From Candidatus Saccharimonadota bacterium (GTDB lineage: Bacteria; Patescibacteriota; Saccharimonadia; Saccharimonadales; Saccharimonadaceae): a stretch of 64,000 bases of DNA. The stretch spans positions 434,001-498,000 of the forward strand of contig JAUCSD010000001.1 of NCBI GenBank assembly GCA_030445245.1, read 5' to 3'. Shown here one piece after another: positions 23,335-32,320 of this stretch. The notes under the pieces are model-generated. The model saw nothing but the letters and a program-made list of their open reading frames with translations. It searched no databases and had not been told where the DNA came from. Made by a program: the position numbers and the translations under genes. Every line of letters begins with the position of its first letter. Within the stretch, counting starts at the first letter, position 1.

Positions 23335-24738
23335 TTATCTATTCTCCATTTCACGGGCAAGAGCAAGTAAAGCCGCATCTGATTTATGATTACCAATGAG
23401 CTGTACGCCAATAGGCAATCCTTGTTCACTCGCTCCGGCTGGCACACTGATTGCCGGCAGACCCGCTAAGCTTACCGGCACGGTCATGATATCAGCGAGA
23501 TACATAAGTATTGGGTCAGATGTATTCTCCCCAAGATTAAAGGCGGGAGTCGGAGCGGTTGGCGTAATTAGTACGTCATATGTTTCAAAGAGTTTTCTAT
23601 ATTCGTTGATCAAGATTGTGCGAGCTTTTTGTGCGTGCAAGTAATACGCGTCAAAGAAGCCACTCGAGAGCACGTAGCTACCGATCATGATACGACGCTT
23701 ATTTTCAGTTACAAAACCCTGATCACGTGTCTTACCATATAGCTCAGCGAGTGTCTGAACGCCTTCGGCACGAAGACCATATCGAATACCGTCGTAACGC
23801 CCGAGGTTACTACTAACCTCGGCTGGCACAATAATGTAATACATAGCAAGTGCATGATTCGTCATCGGAACACTTACTTCTTCGACAGTGTGGCCATTTG
23901 CACGCAGTTTATCAACATATTCGCTGACCCGCGCACGTACCTGAATATCGACATCCTCACTCATTGATTCTTTTATGAGACCAATTTTCTGAGATGGCTT
24001 GGCAGTTTTTTCAGGTACAAAGAAATCAGGTAATGTTGTCATGTCTTTCACGTCACAGCCACTCATGATTTTCATCACCAGTTCAGCATCGTCGATACTA
24101 CCCGCTAGACAGCCGATCGTATCGGTACTGCTCGCCATCGCAACAACGCCATAACGGCTTACCATACCGTAGGTTGGCTTCACGCCAATGACCCCGTTGA
24201 AACTGGCGGGCTGACGAATTGAGCCGCCCGTATCGGTGCCAAGAGCAAAAGGTACAACATCAAGAGCGGTAATGACGGCAGAGCCACCACTGCTACCACC
24301 AGCAACCTTGGTTGTGTCGTGAGCATTCTTAGTTGGACCATAAGCCGAATTCTCAGTACTTCCACCATGAGCAAACGAGTCAAGGTTTGCTTTACCAATA
24401 CAGATTGCACCAGCAGCCTCTAATTTTTCAATCGCCGTCGCTTGAAGGGGGGCATCAAAATGTTCGAGCATTTTGCTCGCGGCTGTCGTTGGAGCACCAA
24501 ACGCTAAGAAGTTATCTTTCGCGACAAATGGCACACCAGCTAGTTCACCAAGTTGTTCTCCCGCGGCCTTGCGAGCATCAATGTCGTCGGCACGTTCAAG
24601 CGCTCGCTTCTCAGTAAGGCTCAGTAGCGCATGATAATCACTGTTTGCATTAGCTTTTTCAATAGCGACTTCTACTTCATGACGAGCTGTGGTCTCGCCC
24701 TGGTTGATGCGATTTACGATAGTTTGGATTGAGCTCAT
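23335..24738 (-). CDS. gatA: Asp/Glu-tRNA amidotransferase subunit A (amidase)
   Basis: A 467-residue amidase-signature enzyme. The Ser-cisSer-Lys triad is supplied by the Lys in VPFVAKDNF, the cis-Ser in GGSSGGSA and the nucleophile in DTGGSIRQPA. It releases ammonia from glutamine for GatB. The gene starts one base after the gatC stop, in a gatCA(x)B operon. Confidence 0.97.
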   Translation of the reverse strand: MSSIQTIVNRINQGETTARHEVEVAIEKANANSDYHALLSLTEKRALERADDIDARKAAGEQLGELAGVPFVAKDNFLAFGAPTTAASKMLEHFDAPLQATAIEKLEAAGAICIGKANLDSFAHGGSTENSAYGPTKNAHDTTKVAGGSSGGSAVITALDVVPFALGTDTGGSIRQPASFNGVIGVKPTYGMVSRYGVVAMASSTDTIGCLAGSIDDAELVMKIMSGCDVKDMTTLPDFFVPEKTAKPSQKIGLIKESMSEDVDIQVRARVSEYVDKLRANGHTVEEVSVPMTNHALAMYYIIVPAEVSSNLGRYDGIRYGLRAEGVQTLAELYGKTRDQGFVTENKRRIMIGSYVLSSGFFDAYYLHAQKARTILINEYRKLFETYDVLITPTAPTPAFNLGENTSDPILMYLADIMTVPVSLAGLPAISVPAGASEQGLPIGVQLIGNHKSDAALLALAREMENR

Positions 24739-25029
24739 TTATAATACCTTTGGCACTTTTACTTGATGATTGAGAGATTCAGTTGATAAACTGAGCAGTT
24801 GTTCTCGAGTTACCTTATCGTCGATAACGACGTCGTCCCGCCAAACATTCTCAAGGTCAGTTACTTGATAGGTCGGCTCGACGCCACTGGTGTCAAGTTC
24901 ACTAAGTTGATGGACATAGCCTAAAATATTACCGATGTCTTTTTGAAGATCATCGATTTCTGTATCTGATAATTGCAAACTACTTAGTTGTGCCAAGTGA
25001 AGCACGTCGTCACGAGAAATCTGTGTCAT
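24739..25029 (-). CDS. gatC: Asp/Glu-tRNA amidotransferase subunit C
   Basis: A 96-residue GatC: ISRDDVLHLAQLSSLQL, the helical DIGNILGYVHQLSELDTSGVEPT motif and the C-terminal DVV...LL region. The ATG at 25029 is used because TATAAT lies exactly 6 nt upstream; a longer frame would cross this promoter. It wraps around and stabilises GatA. It heads the operon and is probably translated from a leaderless mRNA, although AAGGAT next to the ATG could give weak anti-SD pairing. Confidence 0.95.
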   Translation of the reverse strand: MTQISRDDVLHLAQLSSLQLSDTEIDDLQKDIGNILGYVHQLSELDTSGVEPTYQVTDLENVWRDDVVIDDKVTREQLLSLSTESLNHQVKVPKVL

Positions 25030-25077
25030 ATCCTTATTATACCCGATGAAAAGAGAAAAGACACCTTCCTGACACAT

Positions 25078-25111
25078 AAAAAGAGCGTCCTAGTGATAGG
25101 ACGCTCTTTTA
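25078..25111. terminator. Bidirectional terminator between gatC and ABC exporter
   Basis: AAAAGAGCGTCCTA / TAGGACGCTCTTTT, a perfect 14-bp stem with a GTGA loop. It ends the ABC-exporter operon on the minus strand, just upstream of the gatC promoter. Confidence 0.9.
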
Positions 25112-25124
25112 CACGTAATGTGTT

Positions 25125-26234
25125 CTATTCCCAGCGGAATACCTTAAAGGCAATCGCGTAGATAACAATCATCCAGATACCGATCTCGCCAAGTTGCGGC
25201 AAGATATCGATAAGATGCTTGCCTTCAGTGGCAATCAAGCGAATACCATCGATGATCGGCGTCAATGGTAAAAAGGCTGAGAGATTCTGTAGCCATTCAG
25301 GCATAAGAAAGCGAGGGAAGAACGTACCTGAGAGGAACATCATTGGAAAAACAATAATGTTCGACAGTGGTGCGGCTTGTCGCTCATTCTTTGCCCATCC
25401 GCCAAGTGCCAGACCAATACCAAGAATCGTAATGATACCAAGTACCAGGAAGATAGCCAGTTCAAAGTAATTGCCGACCACATGGAGATGGAAGACACTA
25501 ATAGCAACGGCAAACATTATCGCGAGTGAAATCAGTCCGATGATAGCCTGACCAATCATCGTTGAGAGGAAATATTGCCAGACCTTCAGCGGTGTTGTAC
25601 TGAGGCGACGTAGGATACCCATCTTCTTTAGCTCTGGGAAGACGTTAACCGGCCCAAAGATGCCCATACCAATGATCGCAAAACCAAGAAGCCCGGCGAA
25701 GGTATAATCAAACGCGGAGAGACTTCGCTCATTGAGCTGTTCACTCTTTACCCTAAACGGCGTTTCATTTTTAACAAACTGGCTGTTGATGCCTTTAAAC
25801 TCTGCATCAAGAATGCTGCTGAGGGCTTGTCCTGATTGTTGGTTATTCTGCGTGTAAACAATTTTTGCCTGGCCACTTGGAGTTTTAGCTCCAGATTGTA
25901 TCTGGCCAAAATCCTTTGGCAAAATAATTGCCGCATCAAGTTGTGACTGACTCATCTTCGCTTTGGCTTCATCAAGGGTTGTGATTTTTGAATCTACCTT
26001 AAGCACCTTGCTGTCATTTGATTTTTGTACAAAATCTTTCGCAAACGTCGTTGTCGACTCGTTGATCAGCGCCACCTTAAAGGAGACGTCTGAGCTACCA
26101 CTGTTGAGGCCACCAAAAACAAACAAGAAGATTAACGGGAAGCCGATAGTAAAGAACAATGCGAGCTTATCACGGAAGAATCGTCGAGTGTTGATCTTAA
26201 CAAATGTCATGACCGTGTAAAATGATTTATTCAT
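25125..26234 (-). CDS. ABC-2-type exporter permease
   Basis: A 369-residue membrane protein with one N-terminal span (LALFFTIGFPLIFLFVFGGL), a ~120-residue extracytoplasmic domain, and five C-terminal spans including the ABC-2 signature NIIVFPMMFLSGTFFPRFLMPEWLQ. It pairs with the ATPase that ends 2 nt upstream. Families of this layout export drugs, lipids or peptides; no substrate can be named. Confidence 0.92.
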   Translation of the reverse strand: MNKSFYTVMTFVKINTRRFFRDKLALFFTIGFPLIFLFVFGGLNSGSSDVSFKVALINESTTTFAKDFVQKSNDSKVLKVDSKITTLDEAKAKMSQSQLDAAIILPKDFGQIQSGAKTPSGQAKIVYTQNNQQSGQALSSILDAEFKGINSQFVKNETPFRVKSEQLNERSLSAFDYTFAGLLGFAIIGMGIFGPVNVFPELKKMGILRRLSTTPLKVWQYFLSTMIGQAIIGLISLAIMFAVAISVFHLHVVGNYFELAIFLVLGIITILGIGLALGGWAKNERQAAPLSNIIVFPMMFLSGTFFPRFLMPEWLQNLSAFLPLTPIIDGIRLIATEGKHLIDILPQLGEIGIWMIVIYAIAFKVFRWE

Positions 26235-26236
26235 GA

Positions 26237-26995
26237 CTATTCTCCCTTTAGCCCTTTCCCAGTAAGATCAATGAAGACATCCTCAAGATTAGCTTGCTCA
26301 ACATGCTGGCTCTTCGTAAAGCCACGCTTGAGAAGCTGTTTGATGAGATTTTGCGGTGTATCAATAGCGACAATCTTACCATTGTCCATCACAGCAATAC
26401 GATCACAGAGGATTTCAGCCTCATCCATGTAGTGCGTCGTCATGATGACACTGATTCCCTTGTCGCGCACTTGTTTAATCAACTCCCAGAGGTGGCGACG
26501 CGCTTGAGGGTCAAGGCCAGTTGTTGGCTCATCGAGGAAAAATACCTTTGGACCGTGGACGAGTGCTGTCGTGATACTGAGTCGTTGTTTCTGGCCGCCA
26601 GAAAGATCCTCGACAAAGTTGTTAGCCTTTTCTTCGAGCTCAACGTCACGGAGAAACGCCATCGGATCAACTCGCTCACCATACGCAGCAGCAAACATTT
26701 CAACCACTTCGGTTAATTTTGTCTTGTCTTGGAATGCTGGTGTCTGCGGTTGAACACCGATAATGTACTTAATTTTGTCTGGGTCTTGGGCAACATCAAT
26801 ACCGTCGATAATCACTTGTCCATCATCGATAGGACGTAGCGTCTCCATCATTTCAAGTGTCGTTGTTTTACCTGCGCCGTTTGGTCCTAAAATACCAAAT
26901 ATTTCACCTTTTTTAACGGTGAAACTGATACCATCGACCGCCTGTTTATCGCCGTAGCGTTTCTTGAGATCTTTAACTTCTATCATAGCTTTCAT
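26237..26995 (-). CDS. ABC exporter ATP-binding protein
   Basis: A 252-residue nucleotide-binding domain: Walker A GPNGAGKTTTLE, Q-loop GVQPQTP, signature LSGGQKQRLSI, Walker B VFFLDEPTTGLDPQ and switch His in MTTHYMDEA, with the DrrA-like C-terminal tail. Start at 26995: TAAAAT is 7 nt upstream and no Shine-Dalgarno exists, so the message is probably leaderless. Two-gene operon with the permease. Confidence 0.95.
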   Translation of the reverse strand: MKAMIEVKDLKKRYGDKQAVDGISFTVKKGEIFGILGPNGAGKTTTLEMMETLRPIDDGQVIIDGIDVAQDPDKIKYIIGVQPQTPAFQDKTKLTEVVEMFAAAYGERVDPMAFLRDVELEEKANNFVEDLSGGQKQRLSITTALVHGPKVFFLDEPTTGLDPQARRHLWELIKQVRDKGISVIMTTHYMDEAEILCDRIAVMDNGKIVAIDTPQNLIKQLLKRGFTKSQHVEQANLEDVFIDLTGKGLKGE

Positions 26996-27063
26996 AATTA
27001 CTATTTTACACTAAGTACCCGATATAAATTAATCAACTTACATTAATCAGTTATGAGTACATT

Positions 27064-27114
27064 TTGTAAAATTGTCTAAATGATGCTATAAAGATAGTAT
27101 CTGCAACCGCAGAT
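27064..27114 (+). promoter_or_regulatory. Promoter and 5'-terminal hairpin of lone small gene
   Basis: TTGTAA, 17-nt spacer, TGC-TATAAA. A 6-bp hairpin ATCTGC/GCAGAT (27099-27114) sits at the expected transcription start. Confidence 0.6.
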
Positions 27115-27152
27115 GCCTCTGAGGAGGTTGGCTCCCCGTCGGATGGATTCAC

Positions 27153-27569
27153 ATGCCCAGCGTTAGGGTGTACTTCCCGCGACACATTCTGCGAGGCGCG
27201 CGCAATCGGCGTGCCTTCATGACAGACATACAGACCGCAGTCGCCCTCCACATGGAGGGACTCAACTACGAAGGTCAGCACACAGACCTGATTCCGGACG
27301 ACGTCGACGTCATGCTTCGTTCATACGAAGCTGAAGACGTCATCGCCGGGGCGATGTTCCTCGTGGAGATCATGGGGTATGACTACCCGGATCGAATGGT
27401 TTCTATCGAGGTTCGTCTGAGGAAGATCGCCAGAGATATCCATGAAGTCGTGGGCGTCTTTGTCGATCCAAGCCTCGTGGACTACGAAGGCGAGGACGAT
27501 GAGGACAGGCTAGATCTCGTCTCCATCACCTTCCTTCCCTACCAGAGGGGATGCTGGACGTCCGTGTAG
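27153..27569 (+). CDS. Small protein, possible tautomerase-superfamily relative
   Basis: A 138-residue product starting MPSVRVYFPRHIL, with RRAFMTDIQTAVALHMEGL after it. A Pro directly after Met, a first beta strand, and a helix of the A-x2-I-x3-A-V type, followed by a second similar half (IEVRLRKIARDIHEVVG), recall the tautomerase superfamily, in which Pro-1 is catalytic. This is a weak, pattern-based suggestion. GAGGAGG lies 25 nt before this ATG; a seven-codon frame (ATG at 27143) stops inside the gene start and could couple translation. Own promoter and two 3' hairpins; GC-rich codons like the other small accessory genes. Confidence 0.6.
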   Translation: MPSVRVYFPRHILRGARNRRAFMTDIQTAVALHMEGLNYEGQHTDLIPDDVDVMLRSYEAEDVIAGAMFLVEIMGYDYPDRMVSIEVRLRKIARDIHEVVGVFVDPSLVDYEGEDDEDRLDLVSITFLPYQRGCWTSV

Positions 27570-27624
27570 AGTGAAGTCGTAAAAGACTTTGCGAGGTATC
27601 TTGATGAGGAGGCAGTAAGGCTTG

Positions 27625-27655
27625 CCGGTGCCTTTCCTAGCAAAGGAAAAACCGG
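27625..27655 (+). terminator. First 3' hairpin after the lone small gene
   Basis: CCGGT / ACCGG with an inner CCTTT / AAAGG stem. Confidence 0.4.
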
Positions 27656-27657
27656 TG

Positions 27658-27696
27658 CACTACCTAAGTACTTAATTCTTAAGTGTTTAGGTAGTG
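27658..27696 (+). terminator. Second, long 3' hairpin after the lone small gene
   Basis: CACTACCTAA pairs with TTAGGTAGTG and the inner ACTTAA with TTAAGT, giving a long stem of about 17 bp with one or two internal irregularities. No T-tract follows, so it may stabilise a 3' end rather than terminate. Confidence 0.5.
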
Positions 27697-27783
27697 TTAA
27701 TGAGAATAAAGTACTATTTATATATATAGGATATACTTGAGTGCCTATTTTGTAAGAGTTTCTTTCTTTGCTATCATTGGTCT

Positions 27784-28233
27784 ATGAGCGCTTCCGAACA
27801 CCCTCTTAGCCAAAAAGAATTTGATGACATTTTTTCTAAAGTCCCTCGCCTGACGGTTGAGATCATCGTAAAGAATAAAGAGAATTCGATTTATCTCACG
27901 AAAAGAGCCATAGAACCCTGCAAAAACCAGTGGCATTTGCCGGGAGGCACTGTTCGCTTTGGAGAACCAATGACTGAAGCTGTGAAGCGCATAGCAGCAA
28001 GAGAGCTCGGCATTCACGTTATGGATATGAAAAACAAAGGCTATATCGAGTATCCTAGTCATTATGAAAACGGCCTAGACTCACCAGTTGGTATTGTTTT
28101 TGAGGTAACTTCCTTTTCGGGTAGCTCACGGGTAAACGAAGAGGCGAAAGATGGTGGATGGTTTAAAAGTATTCCGAGTACTATGCACGCGGATCAAGAT
28201 ACTTTTCTTCTAGCCAATGGCTATCTGAAGTAA
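27784..28233 (+). CDS. NUDIX hydrolase
   Basis: A 149-residue MutT-like protein. Box: GGTVRFGEPMTEAVKRIAARELG, with the E of REE-x-x-E-E partly replaced (RIAARELG), close to the GDP-mannose mannosyl hydrolase or ADP-ribose type rather than canonical MutT, so catalytic potency is uncertain. ATG 6 nt after TATCAT (with TGC before it) and no Shine-Dalgarno: probable leaderless mRNA. Followed by another NUDIX gene. Confidence 0.85.
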   Translation: MSASEHPLSQKEFDDIFSKVPRLTVEIIVKNKENSIYLTKRAIEPCKNQWHLPGGTVRFGEPMTEAVKRIAARELGIHVMDMKNKGYIEYPSHYENGLDSPVGIVFEVTSFSGSSRVNEEAKDGGWFKSIPSTMHADQDTFLLANGYLK

Positions 28234-28298
28234 TTACATGTTTCTTGTTTGTCATATTACCAGTTTAGATAGCGTAAGACACATGGTATTGTAAGTAT

Positions 28299-28703
28299 AT
28301 GAATCTACAAGTTGGCGTCAAAGTTCTTATTACAAACACCGAGGGCAAGCACCTCTTCCTTCAACGAGCCGCTGTGATGGACAATGAAACCGAAGCGCAT
28401 TGGGATATTCCCGGTGGACGGATTGAGCCCAATGAGGCGCTCCTCGTAGCACTCGCCCGTGAGATTAAAGAAGAGACAGGATTAAGCCTTGCGGGGACTC
28501 CTCATCTTCTTGGTGCACAGGATATATTCGTTCCGTCCAAAGATCTTCACGTCGTCCGACTAACCTACGAGGCCGATGGAAATGGCGAGGTGACGGTCAG
28601 CCACGAACATCAAAAGGTACGCTGGGCAACACGGGACGAGGCCTTAGACGTCAATCTCGATCCCTATCTGCGCGAAATACTCAGCCAACAAAAAAACACC
28701 TGA
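28299..28703 (+). CDS. NUDIX hydrolase
   Basis: A 134-residue protein with a complete NUDIX box GGRIEPNEALLVALAREIKEETGL and a leading VGVKVLITNTEGKHLFLQR strand. It hydrolyses a nucleoside-diphosphate derivative; substrate unknown. Start: TATTGT with TGG before it lies 6 nt upstream (TTTAGA at 17-nt spacing), again a leaderless arrangement. Terminator overlaps the gene end. Confidence 0.9.
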   Translation: MNLQVGVKVLITNTEGKHLFLQRAAVMDNETEAHWDIPGGRIEPNEALLVALAREIKEETGLSLAGTPHLLGAQDIFVPSKDLHVVRLTYEADGNGEVTVSHEHQKVRWATRDEALDVNLDPYLREILSQQKNT

Positions 28704-28724
28704 TCACTCAGGTGTTTTTGTTTT
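28689..28724. terminator. Bidirectional terminator between NUDIX and DEAD-box genes
   Basis: AAAAAACACCTGA / TCAGGTGTTTTT, 12-bp stem, 4-nt loop, T-tracts on both strands. Confidence 0.88.
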
Positions 28725-28733
28725 AAAGAGAGA

Positions 28734-29975
28734 CTAGCGTCGGTCGATAAAGGTGTGAGCGTGACCACGAGCACCACCACGACCAGTACGGCCGATACGG
28801 TGAATGTAATCTTCGTACGTTTGTGGCGTATCGAAGTTGATTACGTGTGTCACATTTGGAATGTCGAGTCCACGAGCAGCAACGTCAGTTGCAACAAGTA
28901 CACGAACGCGCTCGTCTTTGAATTGCTTCAAAGCACGCTGACGCTGTGACTGGTTTTTGTTACCGTGGATGGCAGCTGATGGGATACCGCTATTATCAAG
29001 GTGATCACTCAAACGCTGAACGCCGAACTTCGTTTCACCAAAGACAAGTACCTTCTCGTATCCTTTTTGACCAAGCATTTCAGTCAAGATTTCAAGCTTG
29101 TGAGCTTTGTCACGAGACTCGATAACATCTTGCTCAACATGCTCAGCTGTTTCAGATGTACGAACAGATACAGTAACTGGATCTTTCAAGAACGTGTTAA
29201 CAAGTGCTGAGATCTCAGGAGTAATGGTTGCACTAAAGAACAATGTTTGGCGCTCTTCAGGCATTTCATTAACGATCTGACGAATGTCAGGTAGGAAACC
29301 CATGTCAAGCATGCGGTCTGCTTCGTCAAGAACAAGAGTAGTCATGTTCTTAAGTTGCAATACGCGACGCATCATAAGGTCTTTAAGACGACCAGGTGTA
29401 CCAATGATAACGTGTGGACGACGCTTAAGATCACGAATCTGACGATCGATGTTAACACCACCAACGATGAGCGTTGAGTAGAGGTCAAGACCACGACTAA
29501 ATTCGCGGAACTGTTCGTCAATTTGCTGAGCAAGCTCACGCGTTGGAGCGACGATCAATACACTTGGACGAAGTGTGATACCACTCTGGCGTTCGATAAT
29601 TGGAAGCAAGAATGCTGCGGTCTTACCGGTACCAGTGTTAGCAAGTCCAATAACGTCGCGGCCTTCAATAATGTAAGGAATCGCTTGGTCCTGGATTGCG
29701 CTTGGGTTTTCGTAGCCTTTACTCGCTACGTTGTGGTGCAACTGGGCACCGAATGGGAAGTCAGCAAACTTGTGCTTAGACTCGTACACAACTTCGTCAG
29801 CTTTTGAGACTGCTTTGTTGATAAATTTTGAAGGATGGATGTACTTCTTAGCTGGACCGCGATTACCGCCGCCACGTCGGCCACCGCCACCTCCGCCGCC
29901 ACCGAAGCTACGGCCACCGCCACCACCTTGGTAACCTTGATTAGGGCGTCCGCCCCGTGATTGTTGATATGCCAT
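28734..29975 (-). CDS. DEAD-box RNA helicase with N-terminal Gly/Arg-rich tail
   Basis: A 413-residue RhlE/CshA-type helicase: Q motif region, motif I ANTGTGKTA, PTRELAQQ, motif II DEAD (LDEADRMLDMGF), SAT, and motif VI HRIGRTGRGG. The N-terminal ~45 residues form a Gly/Arg/Gln-rich low-complexity tail (RGG-like) that should bind RNA and may promote condensation; in most bacterial DEAD proteins such tails are C-terminal. The C-terminus is abrupt (FIDRR). The mRNA has a ~170-nt structured leader, consistent with autoregulation or cold control of RNA helicases. Confidence 0.94.
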   Translation of the reverse strand: MAYQQSRGGRPNQGYQGGGGGRSFGGGGGGGGRRGGGNRGPAKKYIHPSKFINKAVSKADEVVYESKHKFADFPFGAQLHHNVASKGYENPSAIQDQAIPYIIEGRDVIGLANTGTGKTAAFLLPIIERQSGITLRPSVLIVAPTRELAQQIDEQFREFSRGLDLYSTLIVGGVNIDRQIRDLKRRPHVIIGTPGRLKDLMMRRVLQLKNMTTLVLDEADRMLDMGFLPDIRQIVNEMPEERQTLFFSATITPEISALVNTFLKDPVTVSVRTSETAEHVEQDVIESRDKAHKLEILTEMLGQKGYEKVLVFGETKFGVQRLSDHLDNSGIPSAAIHGNKNQSQRQRALKQFKDERVRVLVATDVAARGLDIPNVTHVINFDTPQTYEDYIHRIGRTGRGGARGHAHTFIDRR

Positions 29976-30146
29976 AAAAAATAGGCCTTTCGTTTATTCT
30001 AGTAATTTTAGCTGTATGCAGTCTTATAGGCCTGGCCTATGGAGAACAGCGAGAGGATATTTCGGTGGTGGCGCCAGCTACCTTAGTAGCAAATCGTTTT
30101 AGTGCGCGCATCTTTGAAAGAGGCTCGACATTCATTGAATGCAATG
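29976..30146 (-). promoter_or_regulatory. Long structured 5' leader of the DEAD-box gene
   Basis: Transcription should begin near 30146. The leader contains ATAGGCC and GGCCTAT as a palindrome (30026-30040) and a second GGCCTAT (29981-29987) that overlaps the AAAGG ribosome-binding site and is followed by a T6 run up to the ATG. The first ATAGGCC can pair with either GGCCTAT copy, giving exclusive open and closed states. Confidence 0.5.
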
Positions 30147-30152
30147 TTTCTA

Positions 30153-30181
30153 ATAATAGCACAAGTTGAAAGAAAAAGCAA
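30153..30181 (-). promoter_or_regulatory. Promoter of the DEAD-box helicase gene
   Basis: TTGCTT, 17-nt spacer, TGC-TATTAT extended -10. Confidence 0.65.
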
Positions 30182-30227
30182 TACAAGCCGCCTATATACA
30201 CATAGGATGTGCTCTTTTAATTTTGTT

Positions 30228-32201
30228 TTACATTCGAGCTTTGATGTCTGCGATCTGGTCTCGAAGTTCGGCTGCTTTCTCGAACTCGAGGTTAGCACTC
30301 GCAAGTTCCATCTGTCCAGTGAGCTCCTTGATAAGGCCTTTGTATTCATCTTTTGGAATCTTACTTAGGTTGAGTTTTTGAGGTTTGCCTTTTTCTTTGT
30401 CCGGTATAAGTGCGCGAAGGCCTTCGTCGATAGCCTTGGCAATACTGATCGGCTTCTGATTGTGCTCGGTATTATACGCTTCCTGGATCGCACGACGACG
30501 GTTTGTCTCGTCGATTGCCGCTTGCATGGAACGAGTAATCTTATCAGCGTACATGAATACTTTACCTTCCTGATGACGAGCAGCACGGCCGATCGTCTGG
30601 ATAAGCGCACTCTCACTTCGAAGGAAACCTTCTTTATCGGCATCCATGATCGCAACCATGCTGACTTCCGGCAGGTCAAGACCTTCACGAAGCAAGTTGA
30701 TACCGATGAGCACATCATAAACGCCCGTTCGGAGATCCTTGAGGATATCACCGCGCTCAAGTGTATCAACCTCGCTATGGATATAGGCCGTTTTCATGCC
30801 AATCTCGAGCAGGTAGGTTGAAAGGTCTTCAGCCATGCGTTTAGTAAGCGTCGTCACGAGAACACGCTGGTTTTTCGCGACGCGCTCATTAATTTCGGCA
30901 ATCAGATCATCAATCTGACCTTTGGTTGGGCGAATAATAATTTCCGGATCCAACAGACCTGTTGGGCGAATAATCTGCTGAGCTGGCGGTGGACTATGTT
31001 CCAATTCGTAGTCGCTTGGAGTAGCCGAGACATAAATTGCCTGATTGATATGCGTATCAAACTCGGCAAAGGTTAGCGGCCGGTTATCCATGGCGCTTGG
31101 CATTCGAAAACCATGCTCGACAAGTACTTCCTTACGAGCTCGGTCACCATTATACATGCCCCGTACCTGCGGCAGGCTCTGGTGGCTTTCATCAACGAGT
31201 AAGAGAAAGTCATCAGAGAAATAATCAAGAAGCGTGGCCGGCTGTTCCCCCGGTTCGCGATTAGTAAGATACCTTGAGTAGTTCTCGATACCTTTTACGA
31301 AGCCGGTCTCTTCAAGCATCTCGATGTCATACTTGGTACGCTGTGAGAGTCGTTGGGCTTCAAGCAACCTATCGTGTTTTTCAAACCATTCCATACGTTC
31401 AGCAAACTCTTTTTTGATACCTTCGATAGCATGCTCAAGCTTCTGTTTTGGGGTGACGTAGTGACTGCTTGGAAATACCATACAACTATCAGGTTCACCG
31501 AGTATTTCACCCGTCAGAGGGTCAATCTGCGTAATGCGATCAACTTCATCTCCAAAAAACTCAATTCGATAAGCCAAGTCACTACCAGCAGGAAAGACGT
31601 CAACAACATCGCCCTTCACGCGGAACGTACCACGATGAAAATCAATATCGTTGCGCTGGTATTGGATATCGGTTAGAAGACGGACGAATTTGTCTTGCTG
31701 GCGACGCTCACCTTTGGTGATTGTGATCGACATAGCCGAGTAATCATCCGGCGAACCGATACCGTAGATACAACTCACACTGGCTACGATAATCGTATCG
31801 CGACGCGTTAAAAGCGCCATGGTCGCCGCATGACGAAGTCGGTCGATCTCGTCATTGATCTTACTGTCTTTTTCAATATAGGTGTCACTGCTGCTAATGT
31901 AAGCCTCAGGCTGATAGTAATCGAAGTAGCTTACGAAGTAGTGGACCTCATTATGAGGAAAGAACGATTTAAATTCACTGTAGAGTTGAGCGGCCAGTGT
32001 CTTGTTGTGTGCGAGGACAAGCGTCGGCACTTGACGATTCTGGATAATATTTGCCATCGTAAACGTTTTACCTGATCCCGTCACACCGAGTAGTGTTTGT
32101 TCACGTTCACCATTTTCAAGCCCTTCGATAAGTTGCTTAATCGCACTCGGCTGGTCACCGGTTGGCTGGTATTTAGTTTCAAGATTAAACTTCTGGCTCA
32201 T
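30228..32201 (-). CDS. uvrB: UvrABC excision nuclease subunit B
   Basis: A 657-residue UvrB. Walker [11 protein letters not shown], the beta-hairpin region [11 protein letters not shown], motif II VDESHQS, motif [11 protein letters not shown], and a C-terminal UVR domain ([29 protein letters not shown]) that binds UvrC. It verifies DNA damage in nucleotide excision repair. CATAAT lies 7 nt before the ATG and no Shine-Dalgarno is seen. Confidence 0.97.
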   Translation of the reverse strand: MSQKFNLETKYQPTGDQPSAIKQLIEGLENGEREQTLLGVTGSGKTFTMANIIQNRQVPTLVLAHNKTLAAQLYSEFKSFFPHNEVHYFVSYFDYYQPEAYISSSDTYIEKDSKINDEIDRLRHAATMALLTRRDTIIVASVSCIYGIGSPDDYSAMSITITKGERRQQDKFVRLLTDIQYQRNDIDFHRGTFRVKGDVVDVFPAGSDLAYRIEFFGDEVDRITQIDPLTGEILGEPDSCMVFPSSHYVTPKQKLEHAIEGIKKEFAERMEWFEKHDRLLEAQRLSQRTKYDIEMLEETGFVKGIENYSRYLTNREPGEQPATLLDYFSDDFLLLVDESHQSLPQVRGMYNGDRARKEVLVEHGFRMPSAMDNRPLTFAEFDTHINQAIYVSATPSDYELEHSPPPAQQIIRPTGLLDPEIIIRPTKGQIDDLIAEINERVAKNQRVLVTTLTKRMAEDLSTYLLEIGMKTAYIHSEVDTLERGDILKDLRTGVYDVLIGINLLREGLDLPEVSMVAIMDADKEGFLRSESALIQTIGRAARHQEGKVFMYADKITRSMQAAIDETNRRRAIQEAYNTEHNQKPISIAKAIDEGLRALIPDKEKGKPQKLNLSKIPKDEYKGLIKELTGQMELASANLEFEKAAELRDQIADIKARM

Positions 32202-32320
32202 ATCTACTATTATGACATATCCCGATGAATACCATTACATACAATACATCCGACTAAGCTTAAACAACCTTAATATTCACAAGATAGCTGAATCTTAGCA
32301 GTAGGACTCTTAATTTACGC

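Noticed and set aside
23181-24617. Plus-strand frames opposite gatA and the HEPN-like gene
   Set aside because: Shadow frames without ribosome sites; the minus-strand operon is compact and complete.
29726-29934. Pro/Arg- and Val/Ala-rich frames over the DEAD-box N-terminus
   Set aside because: They are other-frame readings of the Gly-repeat codons of the helicase tail.
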